In this document: positions 22,071 to 30,646 of the stretch, in pieces
How positions within the stretch are numbered: position 1 is the first letter of the stretch
Layout of the letters: every line of letters starts with the position of its first letter
Assembly (NCBI GenBank): GCA_002451555.1
Contig: DKCU01000017.1
Coordinates: 1-30,654, forward strand
Length of the DNA stretch: 30,654 nt
Direction of reading: 5' to 3'
Source: Candidatus Segatella albertsiae
GTDB taxonomy: Bacteria > Bacteroidota > Bacteroidia > Bacteroidales > Bacteroidaceae
The notes under the pieces: model-generated
Seen by the model: only the letters and a program-made list of their open reading frames with translations
Databases searched by the model: none
What the model was told of the DNA's origin: nothing
Made by a program: the position numbers and the translations under genes

Positions 22071-22101
22071 CAAAGGTAATGGAAATAAGTCGAAGGACAA
22101 A
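22071..22101 (-). promoter_or_regulatory. Promoter of the glycosyltransferase pair
   Basis: On the minus strand TTTG (22101-22098), 19 bases, then TACCTTTG (22078-22071) is a full match to the Bacteroidota promoter. The start would fall near 22065, giving a 20-base leader before the ATG at 22045. Confidence 0.8.
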
Positions 22102-22173
22102 AAGAAAATGCAACTTTTTTTCTCAAATCCGAGAAAGTTTCTAAATGGATTTCTAAAAGAGCAGAGGAAGTAT

Positions 22174-22214
22174 ATAAAAAAAATATGCCGCAACTCTCAA
22201 CGAGCTGCGGCATA
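22174..22214 (-). terminator. Intrinsic terminator on the minus strand
   Basis: TATGCCGCA (22184-22192) pairs with TGCGGCATA (22206-22214), extended by CTC/GAG inside the loop. On the minus strand the hairpin is followed by a run of eight T at 22183-22176. It ends a transcript coming from the right and shields the glycosyltransferase promoter. Confidence 0.9.
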
Positions 22215-22357
22215 CAATATGTTTAACTAAAAATTTTCTTAACCAAAGGTAACCTCACGGTCTCCTTTGTTATCTGTTAAACAATCTACCTTAAAACCTA
22301 ATAACTAAAAACCTAAATCTATTACTACTAACCTAAACAATCTATTAACCTTTTGAC
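22175..22357 (-). ncRNA. Candidate orphan small RNA of about 180 nt
   Basis: A full Bacteroidota promoter (22363-22394) points into this stretch and a strong terminator closes it, with no real protein gene between. The RNA would have a 5' half with several UUAGGUU copies and two UAGAUUGUUUA copies, then AACAAAGGAGACCGUGAGG, then the terminator stem. AAAGGAG lies 3 bases before a GUG that opens an 11-codon frame (22258-22223, MRLPLVKKIFS), so a tiny peptide or leader is a second option. An internal TACCTTTG at 22251-22244 could mark another start but lacks a -33 box. I do not recognise a known RNA family. Confidence 0.5.
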
Positions 22358-22362
22358 GAGTG

Positions 22363-22394
22363 CAAAGGTACGACGATTTTCCGAATCCTCCAAA
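22363..22394 (-). promoter_or_regulatory. Promoter of the candidate small RNA
   Basis: On the minus strand TTTG (22394-22391), 20 bases, then TACCTTTG (22370-22363) is a full match to the Bacteroidota consensus. The nearest protein gene start downstream is more than 300 bp away and lies behind a terminator, so this promoter serves a short unit. Confidence 0.8.
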
Positions 22395-22491
22395 CATTTA
22401 GGAAAGAAAATGCAACTTTTTTGCGTTTTTTTGATATACATCAATCAGATGTGCCCGAACACAACAGATTTTAAGAAACGATTAACGGTCA

Positions 22492-22971
22492 TTAAGCCTT
22501 CATTATAAGTACCGTGGCATAAGCGGAAATACCTTCCATTCTGCCCGTGAAGCCCAACTTCTCCGTTGTCGTAGCCTTGATGGATATATTTTCCTCGTCC
22601 GTACCCATCACCTGGGCAAGGCAAGCCTTCATGGCTGATACATGAGGATTCAACTTCGGACGCTCGGCGCAGATAGTGGCATCTATATTACCCAACACAT
22701 ATCCCTTCGTAGCTATCAAGTCGATGGTCTTCTTGAGCAATATCTTGGAATCCACATTCAAGGTCTCCTCTGCCGTGTCAGGGAAATGATAGCCAATGTC
22801 ACGCATATTCGCTGCTCCTAACAAGGCATCACAAATGGCATGAATCAACACATCGGCATCACTATGTCCCAATAGTCCAAGTTCATAATCTATCTTGATG
22901 CCACCTAACCACAAGTCACGGTTCTCCACCAACTTGTGAACGTCATATCCAAATCCTACTCGTATATTCAT
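22492..22971 (-). CDS. ispF: 2-C-methyl-D-erythritol 2,4-cyclodiphosphate synthase
   Basis: The 159-residue protein has normal length for IspF. It turns CDP-methylerythritol 2-phosphate into the cyclic diphosphate and CMP in the MEP isoprenoid pathway, as a cytoplasmic homotrimer. The metal-site residues are Asp10 and His12 in GFGYDVHKL and His44 in DADVLIHAICDALLGA, two positions further than in the E. coli enzyme, matching its two extra N-terminal residues. The IKATTTEKLGFTGRMEGI segment near the C-terminus is the cytidine-binding signature. It follows porV by 39 bp on the same strand; I recall the same porU-porV-ispF order in Porphyromonas gingivalis. The stop codon sits just before a 260-base gap containing the small RNA unit. 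Confidence 0.96.
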   Translation of the reverse strand: MNIRVGFGYDVHKLVENRDLWLGGIKIDYELGLLGHSDADVLIHAICDALLGAANMRDIGYHFPDTAEETLNVDSKILLKKTIDLIATKGYVLGNIDATICAERPKLNPHVSAMKACLAQVMGTDEENISIKATTTEKLGFTGRMEGISAYATVLIMKA

Positions 22972-22972
22972 A

Positions 22973-23000
22973 ACTTAACATTCAACACTTAACATTCAAC
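22973..23000 (-). repeat. Two exact 14-bp repeats between porV and ispF
   Basis: ACTTAACATTCAAC occurs at 22973-22986 and again at 22987-23000, filling most of the 39-bp gap and starting two bases upstream of the ispF ATG. Further partial copies (ATTCAT) follow. Confidence 0.9.
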
Positions 23001-23010
23001 ATTCATAAAT

Positions 23011-24189
23011 CTATCTTCTCTTGAACAAGTCCTTGATTCCATCCATGTCAAACGACAGGGTAAAGCGCAAAGTCTGGTCCAAAGGATTGCTCTTGGCAGT
23101 GGCAATCACATAAGCGGCATCAAGAGAGAAGACATTCATCTTGAAACCACCACCTACTGTGAAATACTTACGATTACCCTTGCTGGCACTCTCATGGTGG
23201 TAGCCGGCACGAAGAGCGAACTTATCATTGTAAGTATATTCCGCACCTACGCCATAGTTGATTTCCTCCAATTCTTCCTTAAAACCTCCAGGCGCATCGC
23301 TGAAGCTCTTAAATACACCGCTGATGGCGGATATATCATTATATTCCCTATGCACACGATCCTCATAATCGGCATTGTCCTCGCCCTCTTCCTGTTGAGG
23401 TATCGTAGGAACCAGATACTTATTGGCGTCGGCAGCGATAGTCAACTTATTGTACTCATCGATAGGAATCATCAAGGAAGCTCCCAAGCGCAAGTTGGCT
23501 GGCAAGAATCTACTGTACTCCTCACCGCTGAAAGTAATCTTGCTACCGATGTTGGAAATATTCAAGCCGATGCCCAACTGGCATTCACGTTGTCCGATAT
23601 TGATGTAATTCTGATAATAAGCGGCTATATCAGCAGCAAAGGCTGATGCAGGAGAGTTGTCCTCCGTCACGTTAAATCGCATATCAGAATATATCCATCG
23701 GATAGCTGCGGAAAGAGAAAACTTCTCACTGAGCATCAACGAGTATGCCACATCAAGCGACATCTCGTAAGGATTGATAGTCATCGCATTGTCGTCCGTA
23801 CTCGTATAAACCTCACCAAGGTTGAAATAACGTAAGGAACCTGAGACGGCACTATAATCGCCTATGCGATAATAGCCTACCAAGTATGCAAGGTTCATAT
23901 CGTTGACCAGCGAGCGCAACCATGGCGTGAAGTTGAGAGCTACGCCTGCCCTGGAAATATTAAACGGATACTTGGCTGGATTCCAGTATTGGGAGTTGAC
24001 ATCCGGGTCGGTGGCAGCACCGACATCACCCAATCCACCACCTCTGGCATCAGGGGCGATGGTCTGTGAAATCACAGCGTAATCGATAGGATTGAAGAGA
24101 TCTTTCCCTTCCTGCGCCTTCACCTGCGTGAAAGCAAACGCCAACAAGCATATAGCCAAGATTCTGGCTGCATTAATTTTGATATTCAT
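23011..24189 (-). CDS. porV: Type IX secretion outer-membrane protein PorV
   Basis: This 392-residue protein has a signal peptide cleaved after VKA (about residue 25) and then a FadL-like beta-barrel pattern to the C-terminus. The opening mature region, NPIDYAVISQTIAPDARGGGLGDVGAATDPDVNSQYWNP, is the hallmark of PorV (LptO). In the type IX system PorV shuttles cargo from the translocon to the attachment complex, where PorU cuts off the sorting signal. Alternating amphipathic strands end in LRFTLSFDMDGIKDLFKRR. Its gene follows porU by 78 bp, and the two proteins form one complex, so co-expression is expected. The presence of porU and porV implies that other type IX genes exist elsewhere in the genome. 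Confidence 0.95.
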   Translation of the reverse strand: MNIKINAARILAICLLAFAFTQVKAQEGKDLFNPIDYAVISQTIAPDARGGGLGDVGAATDPDVNSQYWNPAKYPFNISRAGVALNFTPWLRSLVNDMNLAYLVGYYRIGDYSAVSGSLRYFNLGEVYTSTDDNAMTINPYEMSLDVAYSLMLSEKFSLSAAIRWIYSDMRFNVTEDNSPASAFAADIAAYYQNYINIGQRECQLGIGLNISNIGSKITFSGEEYSRFLPANLRLGASLMIPIDEYNKLTIAADANKYLVPTIPQQEEGEDNADYEDRVHREYNDISAISGVFKSFSDAPGGFKEELEEINYGVGAEYTYNDKFALRAGYHHESASKGNRKYFTVGGGFKMNVFSLDAAYVIATAKSNPLDQTLRFTLSFDMDGIKDLFKRR

Positions 24190-24249
24190 ATTTTTATCGT
24201 ACTATTATCATTCTTGTTTTATCATTCTACAATCTGGCATCCCTACGTT

Positions 24250-24285
24250 TTAATTGTTGATAACTACTTAATTGTTGATAACTAT
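24250..24285 (-). repeat. 18-bp duplication at the porU stop codon
   Basis: Two 18-bp units (24250-24267 and 24268-24285, TTAATTGTTGATAACTAC/T) stand head to tail. The porU stop is the first codon of the inner unit, so the last five codons (VINN, stop) are duplicated just behind the gene. Confidence 0.9.
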
Positions 24286-27200
24286 CAGCTTCTTGGTCTT
24301 TGCCTCATAGGCACTGCCATCCGAAGCAACCTTCACACGATAGAGATAAATGCCTGTGCGCAAGGTGCCGCTTCCCGTGGATAAATCCCATTTGACCGTA
24401 TAGGTTCCTGAATTGGAGACTCCCTTCTCGGCATGTTGCCACAATTTTCTTCCAGATGTATCATACACCTCTATGATTATATCCAAGTTGCTCGCCATCC
24501 TATCATGTGTGATAATGAAGGTCGTGGAGTTCTTGGCAGGATTTTCAGTGACGCCCGAATCAAAAGAAGGTGTCAGACCTTTCACCACATGGAAGGTCAG
24601 CGTAGCTGTGGAACTATTGTTGAGTATGTCCCATGCTCGGAACTGCAATTTGTGCGGACCTGCCTCCAATGCAGGAATACTGTAATAAGTAGAGCCACTG
24701 GCATAAGTTCCGAAATCGTAAGTGAAATTATCATTCAGGTTGTACGTCTTGACTGCCTCTCCATCTATCACCAACTGCAAGTCGTGTCCGATACCACTGC
24801 CTGTGGCATTGATACCATCCTTGTCCTTGACCTCCGCTACGAAGTAGGGTGTAGGATTCACGTTTCCACCATCCACAAACGAAGGAGAGTTGAGATAACA
24901 ATAGATGGAAGGACCGATGGAGTCATTCTTTGCCAAGGCACTTCCCCCTACGTGGAAAGCCTCGCTAGAGCCATGAGCACGCACCGTCTTGCTATTGTCG
25001 ATGGCATAAAGATTGACCAATCCCGTCGCATCCGTATAGTTGATGTCCTTAGGAACTGCGAAGCGGAAGGAAAACTTACCTGCCACCACACTGTCGGAAC
25101 CATTATACAAAGTCTTGCTTCGGTCGTAATAGGTAAAGGCTGTCTCCGTACCATCATTCTGACGGCAGGTCACCAACTCCTTGGAATCACGCACCGTAGC
25201 TGTGACAACTCCGTCGAAGCCTGAATGTCCCTCAATATGACCATCTATCTTGGCCACCATCCCAGCCTTCAAAGTAGCAGTCTGCGTTCCATCGCCTGTC
25301 GAGATGCCATTGATGGAATCAACGACCACCTTCATGGTAGGCACATTCAAAGGCATCGCTGGATCACCCAACAAGGAATATTGGAGGCGATTCGCCGTTA
25401 GGTCACTCTCGGTCACACCCGAAGGCAACGTGAAACCTACGACCAAGTCGTTCTGAGCCAAGCGATGAGCCTCGCCGATTGGCAAAGGCTTTCCGTCCTT
25501 CGTACTCAACACTCTGCGCAAGAAAGCGCGATTCATATACTTATTACGGTAAGCATACACCGTACGAGTCGTGCCATAGAATGCTACTGCACCACCCTTC
25601 TCATTGAGCAAGGCAGCCTCACCGATGTTATCTTCCACGCCATCGAAAGGCATGATGTCGCAAGCTGCAGTTATCCACAACGGCAGGTTGCTATTGGTGA
25701 AACTGGAGAAGTCCGACAGCATCAAGACCCTCTCATGCGACAACTGGGTGGCACTGCCATGTCCAGCATAATCCATGATAAGAGCGCCTTTGGCTTGTTG
25801 CTGTTTGATGGCCTTGGTTACGTCGGGATAGGTGTTTCCCGTGGAAGAAGACTCCAGTTTGTAAGCATCCCACATCACTTTCTTGACGAGGAAATCAGGA
25901 TATAAGCTAGAAATATAATTGGTCACCTCGTCCTCATCACGCATGTGGAGATTGTCATTGCCATCGTCACCCATGAACATCAAGGTATTCTGCCATGCGC
26001 CTGCATTCTCATTCTCCATATAGTTGATGGTCTTATCGACCAACACCTTGGCCTCTTCTGACGTTGTCACAGGGAATCGACCCACAGCTACATCCTGTTG
26101 CTCGTAAGTAGGTCTAGCACCAGCACCCTCCGACAAGATTCCCATCCAACTATCGCTTACATAGCAGTCGGTGGCACTGAAAGAGTTCTCGCTTTCATAG
26201 CAGAGCAAGTAATCGTCTGGTGAGAAACGTTTGCAGTCGGAAGTCAGCATACGATTATCCCATAGGCAATCACCAAAAAGAAGGAGATACTTTGGCATAT
26301 CCGTCTCGGTGGCAGCCTTGTCTGAGAGCATACGAAGGTATCTGCGATAGGCACCTGCATCAGGAGTTCCACTAGAAAACTCGTTATACAATTCGTCTGC
26401 TGGCACCAAGTTGACACGCAAACCATCATGACTTTCATGGAACGCCTTGAGCCGTTGAGCCTGTCTCAGCAATTTCTGAGAGGTAGGGATGATGATGACC
26501 ATGTCTGCCAAGGCATCGGCATGGTGGTCTTGATTGGTGATATTATAGACATATTGAGCTGCAGGATGAGAGCCCGATAGCACCGGGGCTGGTTTGATGG
26601 AATTCCATGCCATCGACACATAGTCCAAACGAACTGATCCTCCATGCGTTGTCTTGATGGTAATGGTATCCTTGACACCATTGGATGTAACAGCATAAAC
26701 CGCCTCTTTCTCACTACCCTTGTTGTACTCGCTAGAGAAACTGACCGTTTGAGTTCCTACATATTTTCCATTAAACCGCACTTCGGCAGAACTGCCCGAA
26801 GTGCCAGCAGAAACATTGACAGCCAAAGACACTTTGGTGTCGCCTGTCGTATTAGGCAGAATCACATTCAAGCTATCTCCCAAATTGATCGGAGTCTTGT
26901 CATAGAGATTTCTTCCTCCAGGATACCAACTGTATCCATCTACCTCATAAAGAGAATGATAGAAGTCATTGGAAGGATAGAAAGACGACACAAAAGTGGC
27001 AGAGTCAACAGTTTCGGCTGTCTCATCACCCTGGGTGATAAAATAATAGCCATAATCAGAATAAGGATTGCGAGTACGACGAGAAGCTGTGCGAGAACTC
27101 CAACTCACGGGTCCCTTGGCATAAAAAAGATGCTTGCCTCCCACAATACATTGCGGCACCTCATGCAAGTCATCGTTAGCCAACAACTCTGATGCATAAA

Positions 27201-27825
27201 GAGCCTCGTTCTGCAGATTGCCACCGTAACCATAAATCTTCACCTTATTAATATTAGAGAAACCAGCCTGACGAACGACATTCTCCGTCAACTGATAAAC
27301 TCCAGACTCAGGAACCCGAATCTTCGCCCACTTGCCAGAAGCCAGGACGGAATGAGCGGCATATTCACTATTCTCGGTAGAGGAAGCACGGCTTTTCGCA
27401 CGAGCCTTCGCCATGGAACGGCTGATAGGTTGCGCCTTGATGTCGAGCATGAAGCTCACGAGAATCTGATATTTGTTGTTGCGGAAAACCAATGGACAGA
27501 AAGTTACGACCAAGGTTCCCTTCTTGCGACAAAGAGAAACATTCGTCTCGACTGCTACCTGCGAAGGCAAGGCAGCACCCGAGATACGATTATAGTTGGC
27601 AATGTCGGCCACCGTCATATCCACATACTCAGCATATTTGACGGTAGCCGTATAAATGGAGTCCTGATAATTGTCAGGCAAAGGTTTGGAATAGACGAAA
27701 CGAGGCAATACAGAATCGACCCTGACCTCCTCGGCGGTCAAGTTATAAAACTTCTGCGCTTGCATAGGCAAGGCAAGCAACAGAAACAAAGCCATGATAC
27801 AATATTTCCAAACCTTTGTCTTCAT
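24268..27825 (-). CDS. porU: Type IX secretion sortase PorU
   Basis: This 1185-residue protein is a gingipain-type (C25) cysteine peptidase that removes the C-terminal signal of type IX cargo and links it to anionic lipopolysaccharide at the cell surface. A signal peptide (MKTKVWKYCIMALFLLLALPMQAQ) is visible at the ATG at 27825; the frame runs open to 27942 but that would overlap the preceding gene. The catalytic dyad is His689 in MDYAGHGSA and Cys722 in WITAACDIM, 33 residues apart, the spacing I recall for the Porphyromonas gingivalis enzyme. Ig-like segments follow, and residues about 1090-1185 form a typical sorting-domain fold with an SGxLxTGIYLYRVKV ending, as PorU itself keeps such a domain. 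It lies 55 bp after the hydrolase gene and 78 bp before porV. Confidence 0.95.
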   Translation of the reverse strand: MKTKVWKYCIMALFLLLALPMQAQKFYNLTAEEVRVDSVLPRFVYSKPLPDNYQDSIYTATVKYAEYVDMTVADIANYNRISGAALPSQVAVETNVSLCRKKGTLVVTFCPLVFRNNKYQILVSFMLDIKAQPISRSMAKARAKSRASSTENSEYAAHSVLASGKWAKIRVPESGVYQLTENVVRQAGFSNINKVKIYGYGGNLQNEALYASELLANDDLHEVPQCIVGGKHLFYAKGPVSWSSRTASRRTRNPYSDYGYYFITQGDETAETVDSATFVSSFYPSNDFYHSLYEVDGYSWYPGGRNLYDKTPINLGDSLNVILPNTTGDTKVSLAVNVSAGTSGSSAEVRFNGKYVGTQTVSFSSEYNKGSEKEAVYAVTSNGVKDTITIKTTHGGSVRLDYVSMAWNSIKPAPVLSGSHPAAQYVYNITNQDHHADALADMVIIIPTSQKLLRQAQRLKAFHESHDGLRVNLVPADELYNEFSSGTPDAGAYRRYLRMLSDKAATETDMPKYLLLFGDCLWDNRMLTSDCKRFSPDDYLLCYESENSFSATDCYVSDSWMGILSEGAGARPTYEQQDVAVGRFPVTTSEEAKVLVDKTINYMENENAGAWQNTLMFMGDDGNDNLHMRDEDEVTNYISSLYPDFLVKKVMWDAYKLESSSTGNTYPDVTKAIKQQQAKGALIMDYAGHGSATQLSHERVLMLSDFSSFTNSNLPLWITAACDIMPFDGVEDNIGEAALLNEKGGAVAFYGTTRTVYAYRNKYMNRAFLRRVLSTKDGKPLPIGEAHRLAQNDLVVGFTLPSGVTESDLTANRLQYSLLGDPAMPLNVPTMKVVVDSINGISTGDGTQTATLKAGMVAKIDGHIEGHSGFDGVVTATVRDSKELVTCRQNDGTETAFTYYDRSKTLYNGSDSVVAGKFSFRFAVPKDINYTDATGLVNLYAIDNSKTVRAHGSSEAFHVGGSALAKNDSIGPSIYCYLNSPSFVDGGNVNPTPYFVAEVKDKDGINATGSGIGHDLQLVIDGEAVKTYNLNDNFTYDFGTYASGSTYYSIPALEAGPHKLQFRAWDILNNSSTATLTFHVVKGLTPSFDSGVTENPAKNSTTFIITHDRMASNLDIIIEVYDTSGRKLWQHAEKGVSNSGTYTVKWDLSTGSGTLRTGIYLYRVKVASDGSAYEAKTKKLIVINN

Positions 27826-27880
27826 ATTTTTCAAGTTTAACCTCCCATATACCGTTTCTGACGGATATGCGTGGTAAATG

Positions 27881-28498
27881 TTACTTACACATGAAATCCA
27901 AGACCTTTCTATCTTCCAAATATCCCTCCAAGTGATCGTCAATCTTGACAGGTCCGCAACCTGTAGGGCATCCAGTATAAAGCAAGTCTCCTGTTTTCAA
28001 TGTAAAATACTGACTGATGTACGAGATAATCTCATCCACCTTATAGAGCATATCGCTGGAGCAACCTTCTTGCACATTCTCGCCATTGAGGTCGAGATGG
28101 AAGTGTATCGCCTGTATGTCACGGAACTTCTGGATATCCACCCATTCACCGATGACCGCCGAGCCATCAAAACCTTTGGCAAGTTCCCATGGCTGCCCCT
28201 TCTCTCTCAACTGTTTCTGCATCTCGCGAGCAGTAAAGTCGATGCCCACGGTCACCGCATCATAATAGCGATGGGCGAAACGCTGCGGTATCGTCTTACC
28301 GAGTTTGCAGATGCGCACCACCAATTCCGTCTCATACTCGATTCTTCCGAGATGGTCGGGGATAAAGAAAGGCTTGCCATTGTTGAGCAAAGCCGAATCA
28401 GCCTTGGTAAAGATGACGGGACGCTCTGGCTTAGATAACGTACCATGCAACGATTTATTGTGTTCGGCATAGTTCATGCCTATTGCGAAAATCTTCAT
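27881..28498 (-). CDS. Fumarylacetoacetate hydrolase-family protein
   Basis: The 205-residue product begins MKIFAIGMNYAEHNKSL, the short-type FAH opening. Metal-site residues are visible as Glu56 and Glu58 in EYETELVV and Asp87 in GIDFTAREMQ. The closing DLLYTGCPTGCGPV segment is also typical. Enzymes of this family cleave or decarboxylate 2-oxo acids (acylpyruvate hydrolases, oxaloacetate decarboxylase); which substrate is used here cannot be decided. The frame is open 99 bases further upstream, but the ATG at 28498 gives the family N-terminus. It is cytoplasmic. The gene lies upstream of porU on the same strand with a 55-bp gap, and behind the terminator that follows tsf. Confidence 0.9.
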   Translation of the reverse strand: MKIFAIGMNYAEHNKSLHGTLSKPERPVIFTKADSALLNNGKPFFIPDHLGRIEYETELVVRICKLGKTIPQRFAHRYYDAVTVGIDFTAREMQKQLREKGQPWELAKGFDGSAVIGEWVDIQKFRDIQAIHFHLDLNGENVQEGCSSDMLYKVDEIISYISQYFTLKTGDLLYTGCPTGCGPVKIDDHLEGYLEDRKVLDFMCK

Positions 28499-28563
28499 AT
28501 CGACAACATTTAATAAAGAATAACAAAAAAGTCTCGTCGAGCAATAGCCCGAACAAAAGAAAT

Positions 28564-28604
28564 GGGAGTTAGAAGCAAAGCTAAGCTTTAACTTCATAAC
28601 TCCC
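28564..28604 (-). terminator. Terminator after tsf
   Basis: GGGAGTTA (28564-28571) pairs with TAACTCCC (28597-28604), with GAAG/CTTC and AAAGC/GCTTT stems continuing inside. On the minus strand the stem is followed by ATTTCTTTTGTT. It separates the translation genes from the hydrolase-porU group. Confidence 0.8.
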
Positions 28605-28665
28605 GGATATTCTAATTTAACTATAAGTCAAATTAAGTTCTTGCCTTCGAGTGAATCCTTCCAGA

Positions 28666-29664
28666 TTACTCAGCAGCAAGAGTGAAGCGCTTGTAAGCAA
28701 CGATCTTAAGATCCTTGCTCTGAGCAGCGAGGTACTGAGCAACTGTCTGCTTGTCACCATCACCGAACTGGAACTCCTGGTCAACGAGGCAGTTCTCCTT
28801 GAAGAACTTAGCCAAACGACCATTAGCGATGTTGTTGATCATGTTCTCGTTCAAAGAAGCAGCCTTCTCCTCAGCAACAGTCTTCTTGATGTTGCGAGCC
28901 TCATCAGCCTGCTCAGGTGTCAACCAACCCTTCTTAGTGTTGCTCTCGATGTGATCCTCAGAATCAACGTGAGCAGGGTTGATGCCAGCCTTCTTCAAAG
29001 CAGCGTTAACAGCCTTCTCTACGAGCTCTTCCTTAGTCTTGGCAACAGCAACCTCAAGCTCCTTCTTTTTAGTCTCCTCAGAAACAGAAGACTCGTCGAG
29101 AGCTACAGGACGCATAGCAGCTACCTGCATTGCCACCTTGTGACCAGCCTCCTCGTTGTTCTCGTTGAGCTGAACCATAGTACACAATGTGTGCTTGCCC
29201 ATGTGGTCGTAAACTGAGATGTTGTCACCCTCCAAGAAGTTGTAGCCATCAAGCTCCATCTTCTCACCAGTGATACCAGAACGATGCTTAACAGCAGTCT
29301 CTGCGTCATCACCAGAAGCGAGAACCAACTTCTTAACCTCGTCAAGGCTCTGAGCCTTAGCAGCGATAGCAGCGTCGAGGATCTCCTCAGTCATGCCGAT
29401 GAATTCCTTACCAGCAGCAACGAAGTCAGTTTCACACTTAACGGCAACCATTGCAGCGAAGCCATTTGCACTCTTAACGAGCACGCAACCGTTAGAAGTC
29501 TCACGGTCAGAACGCTTAGCAGCGATTGCAAGACCACGCTCACGAACGAGCTCGATTGCCTTCTCGATATCACCATCAGCCTCAGTCAAGGCCTTCTTGC
29601 AGTCAGCAAGACCAGCACCAGTCATCTTACGAAGCTTCTGGATCTCAGCTATTGTAACAGCCAT
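28666..29664 (-). CDS. tsf: Elongation factor Ts
   Basis: The 332-residue protein is the guanine nucleotide exchange factor of EF-Tu. It has the N-terminal UBA-like domain (IQKLRKMTGAGLADCKKAL, 9-27) and the conserved motif pair VKCETDFVA (about 73-81) with the dimerisation core and the C-terminal VAYKRFTLAAE. Length suits Bacteroidota EF-Ts. It lies 107 bp after rpsB on the same strand, the standard rpsB-tsf order, and its message ends at the hairpin at 28564-28604. Codon use is strongly biased, as in highly expressed genes. Confidence 0.97.
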   Translation of the reverse strand: MAVTIAEIQKLRKMTGAGLADCKKALTEADGDIEKAIELVRERGLAIAAKRSDRETSNGCVLVKSANGFAAMVAVKCETDFVAAGKEFIGMTEEILDAAIAAKAQSLDEVKKLVLASGDDAETAVKHRSGITGEKMELDGYNFLEGDNISVYDHMGKHTLCTMVQLNENNEEAGHKVAMQVAAMRPVALDESSVSEETKKKELEVAVAKTKEELVEKAVNAALKKAGINPAHVDSEDHIESNTKKGWLTPEQADEARNIKKTVAEEKAASLNENMINNIANGRLAKFFKENCLVDQEFQFGDGDKQTVAQYLAAQSKDLKIVAYKRFTLAAE

Positions 29665-29715
29665 AATATTTTTCTATTAAAAAGTTAATAATAATCTTTT
29701 GTTAAAAGCTACTAA

Positions 29716-29747
29716 AGCCATCGAATCATAAAACAGAATCAATGGCT
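29716..29747 (-). promoter_or_regulatory. Hairpin between rpsB and tsf
   Basis: AGCCAT (29716-29721) pairs with ATGGCT (29742-29747), with an imperfect GAATC/GAATC stem inside. No T run follows directly, so it is more likely a partial attenuator or an RNA-stability element than a full terminator; tsf needs read-through. Confidence 0.35.
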
Positions 29748-29771
29748 CCAGTATATATTTTGCTTGCCTAA

Positions 29772-30548
29772 TTACTCAGCAGCAGCCTCTTCCTTGCGAG
29801 CAGCCTTCTTCTTAGGCTGGTCCTTCTGCTCAGCAGCAGCCTTCTCGTCAGCCTTCTCAGCCTTACGCTCCTCAAGACCCTCAGCGATTGCACCGCAAAC
29901 TGCAGAGAGGATAACCTCTACAGAATCCTTAGCATCATCGTTAGCTGGGATGATGTAGTCGATGTTCTTAGGATCAGAGTTTGTATCAACGATACCGAAT
30001 ACTGGGATACCAAGGCGGTTAGCCTCCTTCACAGCGATGTGCTCCTTCATTACGTCGATAACGAAGAGTGCGCTTGGAAGACGAGTCAAGTCAGCGATAG
30101 AACCGAGGTTCTTCTCCAACTTAGCGCGCTGGCGGCTAATCTGAAGCAACTCGCGCTTAGAGAGGTTGGAGAATGTACCATCGTTCAAAAGCTTGTCGAT
30201 GTTTGTCATTTTCTTAACGGCCTTACGGATTGTAGGGAAGTTGGTGAGCATACCACCAGCCCAACGCTCGTTTACGTATGGCATATTTACAGAAGCTGCC
30301 TTCTCGGCAACTACGTCCTTAGCTTGTTTTTTAGTAGCGACAAACAAAATCTTCTTGCCTGACTTTGCGATTGCCTTGAGAGCCTCAGCAGCATCGTCGA
30401 TCTTAGCGACAGTCTTGTTGAGGTCGATGATATGAATACCGTTACGCTCCATGAAGATGTAAGGAGCCATTGCTGGATTCCACTTGCGACGGAGGTGTCC
30501 GAAGTGGCAACCTGCCTGAAGTAACTGGTCAAAATTTGTTCTTGACAT
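29772..30548 (-). CDS. rpsB: Small-subunit ribosomal protein S2
   Basis: The 258-residue protein opens with NFDQLLQAGCHFGHLRRKWNPAM (5-27), the S2 signature, followed by IIDLNKT and a second signature, PVFGIVDTNSDPKNIDYIIPANDDA. It sits on the head of the 30S subunit and is needed for translation initiation. The last 40 residues are an Ala/Glu/Lys-rich tail (EERKAEKADEKAAAEQKDQ) typical of Bacteroidota S2. It is the first gene of the rpsB-tsf pair in this window; the upstream leader is structured. The codon bias is that of a highly expressed gene. Confidence 0.97.
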   Translation of the reverse strand: MSRTNFDQLLQAGCHFGHLRRKWNPAMAPYIFMERNGIHIIDLNKTVAKIDDAAEALKAIAKSGKKILFVATKKQAKDVVAEKAASVNMPYVNERWAGGMLTNFPTIRKAVKKMTNIDKLLNDGTFSNLSKRELLQISRQRAKLEKNLGSIADLTRLPSALFVIDVMKEHIAVKEANRLGIPVFGIVDTNSDPKNIDYIIPANDDAKDSVEVILSAVCGAIAEGLEERKAEKADEKAAAEQKDQPKKKAARKEEAAAE

Positions 30549-30584
30549 TTTCTTTTTCGTTTAAATGTGTTTACTTTCTTTTTA

Positions 30585-30646
30585 ATCTAAATGCTTAGAT
30601 CAGTCGGTGGGTAGTCCCCGATTATTGGAATCTCACCGATTTAGAT
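30585..30646 (-). promoter_or_regulatory. Structured leader upstream of rpsB with two alternative pairings
   Basis: Read on the minus strand, AUCUAAA-UCGGUG (30646-30634) can pair with CACCGA (30609-30604) and UUUAGAU (30591-30585), making a long stem with a bulge. The bulge contains a second AUCUAA (30600-30595), which can instead pair locally with UUAGAU (30590-30585) around a 4-base loop. The two folds exclude each other. Autoregulatory leaders are common in ribosomal protein operons, so a switch bound by S2 is plausible. Its upstream end may lie outside the window. Confidence 0.45.

Noticed and set aside
27826..27942. A 39-residue N-terminal extension of PorU.
   Set aside because: It overlaps the 3' end of the hydrolase gene and would hide the signal peptide that starts at the ATG at 27825.
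28499..28597. A 33-residue N-terminal extension of the FAH-family protein.
   Set aside because: It runs into the terminator hairpin after tsf, and the family N-terminus starts at the ATG at 28498.
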